Origin: Astropecten irregularis
Taxonomy: Eukaryota; Echinodermata; Asteroidea; Paxillosida; Astropectinidae
Length of the DNA: 64,000 bases
NCBI GenBank assembly: GCA_963971285.1
Contig: OZ020249.1
Location: forward strand, 4,898,001-4,962,000
Direction: 5' to 3'
The notes beneath the pieces are model-generated. The model was not told where the DNA came from and ran no database searches. It worked only from the letters and a program-made list of their open reading frames with translations. Within the stretch, counting starts at the first letter, position 1, and the number at the start of each line of letters is the position of its first letter. Shown piece by piece: positions 56,537 to 64,000 of this stretch. A program made the position numbers and the translations under genes.

Positions 56537-58475
56537 ATCTTAGTGTTGCCATCTTGGAGGAGATGAGCTAAATGCAAATTGTGTAATTGCCTGATTTGCG
56601 GAGAGATCTCATTTGAAGATTTGTTATGATTGAGAAAGAGAGGGAGTAAGAGAGAGCGCAGTGCTTGGAGAAAGCAGACAACTATCTTTTATTGAGTCGC
56701 CTTAGCCCCTGCTTTACACTGGGCTTAGGGATCTTCTATGGCCCAATCTGGGCTTAAAGATTGTGGATCATTAGAATGAATCGCTGTGTGGGCTTCTCGG
56801 CTGTTGCACTGGATCAATGGAATGGACGCAAATGGACCGCTTTGTTCCAAACTGGGACACAAATACCTTCCGTTTTGTTAATCTCTCGTTTTGTGTATAA
56901 CGGTTCTCTCCTTATTTATAAAAAGGACCCCCCCCCCCCTTTTTTTTTCTCCTCGAACCAAAACGAAGCCCCTCCATTGATGAGCTTCAAAACACAAAGT
57001 GTGTGTTGTGCATTTTACTAATGCAGACAAGCTGGGTTCCAACCTGAACTCTCTTTTCTCGATTTCTCTCTCCTTTTTTTCTTCTTCTTTTAAAATTGAA
57101 AATCATGACAGAAAGGGACTTCTGAAATTCGAATTCTGCAGGCTACTTCCTGCCTATATACGTATCCCAAATCTCAACTCTTCTCTACATTTTGCTACCA
57201 TCCACAAATAAGAATATAAAGAGTGGAAGTGGAACTCAATTCTGGCTGGACGCCAATAAACGTCAGACTTTTGGTATTAAAGGATTGTTGACCGTCCTCC
57301 TAAAATGTTTATCCCATTTTCTTTTTAGTCCAGGATTTGTCTGTTTGTATGAGATTTCTTTTTTTGTCATCTTTTTTCTTTTTTTCCTAGTTTCTGATTT
57401 TGCGGAGTGGGTCATGCTGACTATTCATCCACTGAGTTTGGTGATAAATATCCGCCTCGTGATGGAAAAAATTAGCGAACTGCATTTGACACGTGAGGCA
57501 ATAAATAGCAAGCTCCCCTTTGTTGGAAAGCGTTCCGCTCGATACCTCTCGTGGAATTTTGAAATGCACGTGAACCTCAGTTGTCCTTTTGTGCCCCCTA
57601 CATCTGAAAGGAACAAAACTATATCTTTTTTTTTACGAACGTTTGTTACAAATTTTTCTATAAAAACTGCCTTGGAAAGTATGGTAGCCAAAGGGCAAAT
57701 TTTGTTGTATTCCTCTTCTTTCGTTTGACCTCCATCTTTTGACAACAGGGGCATAAAAATATCCAGGATTTTCAATTTTTTTTTTTTTTTTACGTTTTTA
57801 AGGATTAAACAAAGGTTGGATGCATAATGGAAGAGAAAAATAGGCCTAGCTTTTTATGCGAAAAAAAAGAATAACAACCACCACGGATGAAAAATCGCTA
57901 GGCCTTTCAAATTGGCAAGATCAAGGAGGAAACAATTGCAATATTCTGACCCCATGAAGTGGAGTGTAACGACTGACCCTGGTTCTTGTGGCACCATGCC
58001 ATAGGGTCAGCCTGATGTATTGTTCTTCATTGGTTATGAAACTCGCTGCAGTTTCTGCTATCATCGTCTGAGCGGCCATTTTGTCAGCCGGTCGTCATGG
58101 CAATATGCCAATGGTTAATTAATCTAATTGCGGCTTTTAGAAAAGGTCGTTTATGTTTTGCATCAATTTGCTTGATGGCGAAGTCAAGGATAGGTTATAA
58201 TGCTCTGTTTCTATTACTATAGTGCAATGCACTCTTAGCATCAGTCCTTATTCTTCATTGTTCAACTTTTTTCCTTCCCCTTTGGTAAAAACAACTGCGG
58301 TCAAAGTTTCTGAATTCATGGCAGTCCTGCAATTTTCTTTAAAAAGTAGAATTAGAGACGCATGAATATTGTAGCTTATTCTTTGTGAATCCTCATGTGC
58401 TTAGTCATTAGGGCCTATAGTATTTTGTGTTAGGGAAACAAAAACATGATTAAAAAATTACTTATTTTTAAAACC
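56537..58475 (+). other. Intron C-E; poly-C and poly-T tracts, no gene recognised
   Basis: Runs of C and T lie at 56928-56949 and of T at 57777-57791. The 178-aa ORF at 57192-57728 and the opposing 116-aa ORF have no recognised domain. Confidence 0.45.
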
Positions 58476-58550
58476 TTTGAGAAAGATCCTGCTTAGGATC
58501 GAAATATCTCGTCAGACCCTGCTGACTCTGAGCATTTTATTTTGCAGGGT
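58476..58550 (+). mobile_element. Penelope-like end fragment, hammerhead-like (degenerate)
   Basis: TTTGAGAAAGATCCTGCTTA, GGATCGAAAT, then CTGACTCTGAGCATTTTATT. GAGAA replaces GATGA, and the loop has one extra base. Confidence 0.55.
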
Positions 58551-58567
58551 CATGTTGAAACTGAACA

Positions 58568-58719
58568 GGGACCGATTTCACTAACGTTTGAGATCATCGC
58601 TAAAGCCGAAATCCATTGCTAAACGGCAAAATCAATCGCTATTTTGCGTGGCGATTTTCCGTTTAGCGATGGATTTGGGCTTTAGCGATGATCGCAAAGC
58701 GTTAGTGAAATCGGACCCT
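58568..58719. mobile_element. Fold-back MITE, subfamily G1, copy 3
   Basis: Left AGGGACCGATTTCACTAACG; right CGTTAGTGAAATCGGACCCT. The GGATTTGGGCTTTAGCGATG arm is intact, so it is the most symmetric copy of this subfamily. Confidence 0.88.
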
Positions 58720-59192
58720 GAAGACATGTACAGTAGTTCATTACCTGAACACATTACCTATTGTGATTCTCGTATGGTCGTTATATGTATAATTTAAGAA
58801 CCAGCAGTAATGGCACGTAATGATGTTTTGTGCACAATTACCATTATCTTCTGCATGTCTCGTTCACCTTGAAATTGCTCGCCGTTGCTTTGGTAACGGA
58901 CATCAAAATTCATGTCTGGGAATTTGTATGCAAATTTCGAGCCCATTAATTTCTTCTCTCTGTAATGTATAACGTTCCATTACTACTTGTATGTAAAATT
59001 TTAACAGTGACCATCAAATTTTTTTTGTTTCTTGATCAATTTCAAAGCAACAAACAATCCCCCCCCATCAGCATTCGATTTCTCGGATCCCTGCGATCGA
59101 TCGTAACTCAAGTTTATACAAAGGATAACCCATTATATCTAATATGTAAGGCAGCAATGCATAACTAGACCTGTGTTTGTTGACAAACACTG

Positions 59193-60392
59193 AGCTGTTT
59201 CGCGTATGTTTTATAAATAATATGAAAAACAAACATGAACGCAATTGGCCCAGTACAGAGAAATAGCGGTGTTTTAATTGTTGTAAACAACTATCAGGAG
59301 CGTCGTCACTCGTCCATAAATACACGTATACAGATTCGTGTACATACACATGCCCATGAGAAACACAGAAATGGCCGAGTCTATTACAGACCAGCGCGCG
59401 TAGTATGTATGGTTGTGTATGGGCGGTGGAAACAGCAAAATGATTGATTTTCTAGCGATGTCGTGCTCCGTTCACGTGTACAAAATTGGCCCACTACTAT
59501 AGATAGCCATATCAGCGGTCCAAAAAGTTCCAAAGACCGTGTTTTGTGTTATTTTTGACTCTAAATGGCAAAATTAATTATTTAAAAAAATCAGTCGATG
59601 ACGTCATCGTGACGTCACTTCACATTTGGGATAGTAATAGCGTTTCCTACCTACCCACCAAGTTTCATCAAGATCGGATATTCGCTTATATGTGTTTCTG
59701 TGAAAAAATTGCAACATTAATTATTCAAAAATCAATAAAAAATAAACCGATGACGTCATTGTGACGTCACTTCACATTTCGGATACTAGTACCATTCCCT
59801 ACCTACCCACCAAGTTTCATCACCATCGGATATTCCCTTATATGTGAATCAGAAAATCAGCTTTTTGATGACGTCATCATGACGTCACACCTTTTTGATA
59901 TTTTGTGACATGTGCCTATAGCCTAACAAACATATTGCCGAAAGAATTTCGAAAATACAATTTGTCGTTCATGAGATATAAAGAAAAGGTCCAAAAATTG
60001 AATAATTCGTATAAAATCACATGATGACGTCATCAACACGTGACTGCAATTTTTGTCTATAACACGTCCCCATATACTTACATACCAAGTTTGAGCTGCA
60101 TCGGACTTGCCATTCCGGAGATAAAGAGCCCTAAAATTTGCACTTTTATGATGACGTAATTGTGCACGTGATGACGTCACGATGACGTACATACGCGGGA
60201 CACTATTCGGGGTGTTGGTCTAACTGTGTGCCAAGTATGAAGTTGATCGGAATTTGCATAATGGTAGAAGTGGCTCTTAGAAAACCCCTGTGTTATGTCT
60301 ATGGGAAAAAAGTGGAAAAAGAAGAAGAAAAAAAAAAGAAAGAAAAAAAAAATAAGAAAAACAAAAGCTGTTCCGCTGCATGCGAAACAGCT
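59193..60392. mobile_element. 1.2-kb element with AGCTGTTTCGC ends and repeated TGACGTCA
   Basis: The left AGCTGTTTCGCGTATG and the right CTGCATGCGAAACAGCT are inverted repeats. The interior has a ~130-150-bp unit repeated with GATGACGTCATCGTGACGTC, TTCACATTT, CTACCTACCCACCAAGTTTC and ATCGGATATTCCCTTATATG. TGACGTCA or TGACGTCAC occurs near 59598, 59609, 59751, 59762, 59868, 59879, 60024 and 60172. An A/AAG-rich tract lies at 60305-60360. There is no coding capacity. TGACGTCA is the consensus CREB/ATF binding site. Confidence 0.7.
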
Positions 60393-60400
60393 AATAAGTA

Positions 60401-60524
60401 AAGTCCTATAACTAAGAAAGATTTGAGGCTTTGCATGATGACAATTGGTATGTGGATCGGTTTGTGGAAACACCATGCAAGAATCGTACAAACTTCTCGT
60501 AAGTCCTCCACATAAGTCCTATAA
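60401..60524 (-). mobile_element. Penelope-like end fragment flanked by AAGTCCTATAA repeats
   Basis: AAGATTTGAGGCTTTGCATG, GGATCGGTTTGTGGAAACAC and AGAATCGTAC match 15636-15730; the ribozyme end is missing. AAGTCCTATAA occurs at 60401-60411 and 60514-60524, an 11-bp direct repeat consistent with a target-site duplication. Confidence 0.7.
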
Positions 60525-60684
60525 TTGATAGTATTAAGTTACGATGAGTTTGGTGAAATCCAATCCAGAAATGAATGATTGACTTGCAACTGACTTAATT
60601 TGCTTTTTCTCTGTTTGTGTTTTTTGTTTTGTTTAAGAAAAGTAGCCATTAATTTTTATTTGTATTTTTTTTGTCCATTTCCAG

Positions 60685-60795
60685 GTGCAGCGCATTTCTC
60701 AATATGACAAGTACCTGTCCGAGTATTATGACCACATCCCACCAACCCACCCCGACTACACTAACGTCTGTCAAGCAACTCGCAACATCAGAACG
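60685..60795 (+). CDS. RhoGEF, DH-domain exon E (internal, 111 nt, conserved region 3)
   Basis: The exon follows the acceptor TTTCCAG, ends before GTAAAAT and starts and ends in phase 0. The 37 residues begin VQRISQYDKYLSEYYDHIPP and continue THPDYTNVCQATRNIRT. 'PVQR...Y...L.......P..HPDY......A...I' is conserved region 3 of DH domains, the long helix that helps form the Rho-binding surface. The proline before VQR comes from exon C or from the alternative first exon. Common DH domains have L-L-L after the tyrosine region; here it is DKYLSEYY, a noticeable departure. The rest of the DH domain and any PH domain lie downstream. Confidence 0.93.
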
Positions 60796-62654
60796 GTAAA
60801 ATATTTTCTTAAACCTCTCTTAACTTGAAAGCTGGCCTTGTATTTTTTTTTTATTTGCAGAATTCATAAGACTGCTTTGGCTGTGGTTAAAAAGTGAAAT
60901 AAGACGGCCTATCAAAGTCTTTGGCCTCAGTGTTTTCAATTCAATTCTCCTTTTTTTGTCCTTCTAAGGATGACTTCATTGGATAAAATATTGTTGGGGG
61001 AAATTTGAAAAAAAGTTTCTGAGGCCGAAACTGAGTCAAATTTCTGGCTGGGATTTTTAATCTCAATCTTTCATATTCTACAGTGATACAATTAGTGATC
61101 TGCCGCAAACTGAGCATCAACCCCCCAAATTACCCTAAAATATATCAAATGCTCCAAGTTATGGTATTTCGAGCCTGGTATTTCGATCCTAAGGTAAAAT
61201 ATTTAACCTTTGAGAAAGATCCTGCTAGGATCAAAAGCATACCTTAAATTGAACAAAGAGAAATTAGTAACATTTTCTTTAATACGCTCCAACCACTCCC
61301 CCCCCCCCCCAACCAAAAAAAAAAAAAAAGAGGCCAAGATTGGATTTTGATAGTTGAGCAGATTGGTATTCACGCAAGTACAAATATTCAGCCCGTGTGC
61401 AGCTCAGAATGACAACTTTATCTCTTGAAATAGACGCATGCATTTGACATGCAGTTCGAAACTCATTGCCAAACCTTGGACTTTACTCGATAAACTTCAT
61501 ATCGTCACCAAACGCTGCAAACTGTCAGGGACGATCCTCAGCCACGTTTGGCAGCAATTTGCCTAATACTGCGGGGATCAAAATTCAAATTTTATATTGT
61601 ATACTGCACTTCACTAATCCCACATTCCAGCCAGCCGTGCCGTCACGCACCCAGTCTCTTCACTGTAATTTCATTCTATTGGAATTTTCTTCATTTTTCT
61701 CGTTATCCTCCTGTTTTTATATTAAAATAAATCACCCTCAACTTCCGAATCATAGCATTCCTGTTGATGCATGTCCGAGCTTGATCTACCGTTCCAAGGC
61801 AGCAGCGGAAGTTCGAATCTCTTCTGAATATCTTCCTCCCCCCCCCCCCCCTTTGTATCAAATAATTAAATATGTACACAGGCGTCAAGTCCGTTATGCA
61901 TACAGATTACGGACCTACCCCCCACTAGTAGTGCCCAGCACCAAAGAGACTCTTTGTTTGTTTTCTGGAGGCTCAAGCCTGGCCTGCCAAAGAGGTAGCT
62001 CAGTTCTGTGCATATAGCTCTTGAGCCAACAGATTTGGTGGAGTTTGTCCCTGGGCACCCCCCCAGGTGGATAAATTTTGGAGCTGAGCCGAAAATAGCT
62101 CTGTGAAGAGCCCGTTGTCACTCTTTGGGAGAATGGAGATTGGGCTTGGATGGCTATTTTTGGCATTTCTTGCTTGAGTGATTACCCTGTGCACTTTGGA
62201 GATTCCTTGACTTGTTCTAAGATAATGTATAGGGTTTGTTATTGCTAGACTTTTGCTAGAAAACTTTTGAGAGAACCAGATGATAAATCAGACAGTCATA
62301 CCAGTCTAATTCATGCGGGTAGTATGAATAGTAAAGCGCCCTCTCCGGCTTTTGCAATAGACATTTGAAATAATACTTCTGATCACAAACTGAAACTTTC
62401 CTGATGACCCACTGGTCTGGCAATCTGACACTTTCATTTCATGAAAGTACTGTATAGTATTACAAGTCTACAGCTAGGTTTGTGGCTTGTGGAGGATTTA
62501 TGTTGGGTTGTGGGCTTTTATAAATTCCATTGGTCAATGCGTTAGGCCATTTTACTAGAGCATTTTAAAGAAATGCTGCAGAAATATGAGGCCATTTCAG
62601 ACTAAGAGCACTGGGCAGTAAGGCTAAGGTCTGCGCTTGTGCCTTGTGGCTCAT
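60796..62654 (+). other. Intron after exon E; no further exon recognised
   Basis: Donor GTAAAAT opens it. Low-complexity patches lie at 61298-61330 (C-run then A-run) and 61842-61851 (C-run). A Penelope-like fragment is at 61202-61235. The 183-aa ORF at 61466-62017 has no recognised domain. No DH continuation or PH domain was found, so the next exon may lie beyond 64000. Confidence 0.55.
61202..61235 (+). mobile_element. Penelope-like hairpin fragment
   Basis: AACCTTTGAGAAAGATCCTG, CTAGGATCAAAAGCAT. Same hairpin as at 51042 with GAGAA and CAAAA in the core positions. Confidence 0.5.
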
Positions 62655-62804
62655 CAGCCGATTTCACGAAATGTTGCATAACTTAAGCATTTGTATGTCA
62701 AATGGTGCATAAGTTGCGTGAAACGTGCATAACTTGTGCGACCAAAGACAGGAAATGTTGCGTAAGTTGCGTACTCAACATTTGAAGTTTTGTGAAATTG
62801 GCTG
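62655..62804. mobile_element. Fold-back MITE, subfamily G4
   Basis: CAGCCGATTTCACGAAATGT at the left; TTTTGTGAAATTGGCTG at the right. Inside, GCATAACTTAAGC, TGCATAAGTTGCG and TGCGTAAGTTGCG alternate in both orientations. A G-type end with yet another interior. One copy. Confidence 0.8.
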
Positions 62805-63644
62805 CAGAAACTTAGGCCTACGATATGTGGAAACATGTATACCTGGCCTTCTATTCTCTGTAAACGTTCCAAGTCTTGTTGACATCAACGGGCTTAGGGA
62901 AAACTTAGTCAACAAACTACTGTCATCGCCATGGCATTTCGCTTCCATAATGCAGCAAGTTTATGTAAAGCTCCGCACATAGCCTACACATACAAAATTT
63001 ACAGTAGATGGGTGGGTGCAATCCTAAACTGATAAATTCCTTAACCTGCATTCAGTAAGCACAAGATGTAGGCCTACATGTATTAGTAACCGAATTGCGT
63101 CGCAGTAATGCATCCAGCTTCAGTAGCATTCCGCGGGGGCGACATTTTGGGCCTCTGGATGGGCCGATGCCGTTGCCAATCTCCAAGAAGTCTGTCTTGG
63201 ACCTTGTCATCAAGCACCTGTGAAGCTGTTTGTATAATGCAGGAGATAATCGTTTAAGACCATGGCGAGGGGGAGAGAAAGCTGCCATTCACCCATCATC
63301 CAGCACCGGGCCGACCACCGTCCGTCGCTATGTGGACTTTTGCTCTTGGTGTTTGAGCTGTCGAGGTGGCAAGCTGACAATGACGATTGTAAAGAAATTG
63401 TTCAAACTTTGTAGGACCGTAATATGCAGCTTTGCTACTCCGGTAAAATCTTTGTGCAAACCGTTTTTCCTCGAGGAGGTGGTCAAGAATTCAGAAAGGT
63501 TACTCGTTTGTGGGTCAGATGCTGGATTAAAATCTTCAGGTGAAAAGAAAAATTCAAAAATGCTGTGAACGTTTTAGAGGCACCTGGATTATTTTCATGG
63601 GACGATAAGGGCGTCAGTTGGAGAAGCACTCAGGCGGGCAATTC
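62805..63644 (+). other. Intron after exon E; no gene recognised
   Basis: The region 63100-63500 is less AT-rich than its surroundings. Opposing ORFs (63052-63288 minus, 63230-63568 plus) show no domain. An untranslated or alternative first exon is possible but unsupported. Confidence 0.4.
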
Positions 63645-64000
63645 GCAGGGGCACCAAGGCAGTTGCCTCTGCTGTCTCTGTTAAGTTCAATCCCTGGGCA
63701 GTGGGCACCAAGGCAATGAATAGGGGCACCAAGGCAATGACCAGGGGTCACCAAGGCAATGACCAGGGGCACCAAGGAACTGACCAGAGGCACCAAGGCA
63801 ATGGCCAGGGGCACCAAGGCAATGACCAGAGGCACCAAGACAATGACCAGGGGCACCAAAGCAATGACCAGAGGTACCAAGGCAATGACCAGAGGCACCA
63901 AGGCAATGACCAAGGGAACCAAGGCAATGACCAGGGGAGGCAAGGACCAGAGGCACCAAAGCAATAACTAGGGGCACCAAGGCAATAACCAGAGGCACCA
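63645..64000 (+). repeat. 21-bp minisatellite, at least 14 units, runs off the window
   Basis: The unit is GGGCACCAAGGCAATGACCAG, slightly varied, running from about 63703 to the end. Earlier partial units are at 63645-63702. Because 21 is a multiple of 3 and the unit has no stop in several frames, ORFs appear on both strands (MTRGTKA / GHQGNDQ on +, VIALVPL on -). These are repeat artefacts. A related cluster lies at 25676-25797. Confidence 0.92.

Larger units (their letters stand above)
59095..60566. mobile_element. G2 fold-back MITE split by a later 1.3-kb insertion complex
   Basis: The left half (59095-59170: GATCGATCGTAACTC, AAGGATAACCC, GCAGCAATGCATAAC) and the right half (60514-60566: TAATTGATAGTATTAAG, TTACGATGAGTTTGGTGAAA) match consecutive parts of the copy at 11660-11802. 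The material between is the CRE element plus a Penelope-like fragment. Confidence 0.7.
9753..60684 (+). other. Intron C-E, 50.9 kb, mostly mobile DNA
   Basis: Donor GTAAGTCC follows exon C and acceptor TTTCCAG precedes exon E. The DH domain is continuous across it, so no constitutive coding exon is needed inside. It contains two candidate alternative first exons (23419-23643 and 45099-45122) and most of the repeats listed below. No other protein domain was recognised on either strand. Confidence 0.85.

Noticed and set aside
57192-57728. 178-aa ORF on the + strand
   Set aside because: Opposed by a 116-aa ORF on the other strand, contains poly-T-derived phenylalanine runs, and no domain is recognised.
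61466-62017. 183-aa ORF downstream of exon E
   Set aside because: Includes a proline run from a poly-C tract and shows no DH, PH or other domain; not phase-supported as the next RhoGEF exon.
63261-63413. Possible further alternative first exon (MARGRES...)
   Set aside because: The ORF ends at a stop before any consensus donor, and neither phase nor downstream exon can be tested in this window.
63614-64000. Long ORFs on both strands encoding (V)IALVPL and GTKAMTR/GHQGNDQ repeats
   Set aside because: The 21-bp unit has a period divisible by 3 and no stop in several frames, so all open frames on both strands are expected from the repeat alone.

Overview
This is animal nuclear DNA, most likely from a marine deuterostome and probably an echinoderm such as a sea star. 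It has very long introns, GT-AG splice sites, many short inverted-repeat DNA transposons, a tRNA-derived SINE and Penelope-like ends, and no bacterial-style ORFs. The species call rests on repeat style and on the frequent 'taggcctac' words; it is inference.

One gene can be read with confidence, on the + strand. Four exons (1091-1136, 2017-2086, 9650-9752, 60685-60795) join without a frame break into about 109 residues of a Dbl-homology (DH) RhoGEF catalytic domain. The start of the DH domain lies before the window. Its end, and any PH domain, lie after 60795 or beyond the window. The intron between the third and fourth exons is 50.9 kb. Inside it, a 75-codon ORF at 23419-23643 has an in-frame stop just upstream, a good start context and a strong phase-0 splice donor. 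Its phase matches the fourth exon, so it looks like an alternative first exon giving an isoform with only the C-terminal part of the DH domain. Two weaker candidates of the same kind are at 45099-45122 (phase 0) and 4791-4813 (phase 2, matching the third exon, with three CCAAT boxes upstream).

Nearly everything else is intronic mobile DNA. The most abundant family is a ~365-bp MITE with AAGGTAGTATCATACTTTGG termini and TTAA at many ends; there are at least 12 copies or pieces. A second group of fold-back MITEs shares GGGGCC-ATTTCA-type ends but has unrelated interiors. Single or low-copy fold-back elements include a 1.8-kb GGATC-rich element (29982-31802) and a 1.2-kb element with repeated TGACGTCA sites (59193-60392). 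Penelope-like fragments carry hammerhead-ribozyme-like motifs. Several insertions are nested, so their relative ages can be read directly.

Tandem repeats lie at 5167-6300 (75-bp and ~100-bp units), 45700-45885 (TCAAG)n and 63645-64000 (21-bp unit, running off the window). Long ORFs outside the RhoGEF exons have no recognisable domain and mostly lie in repeats.
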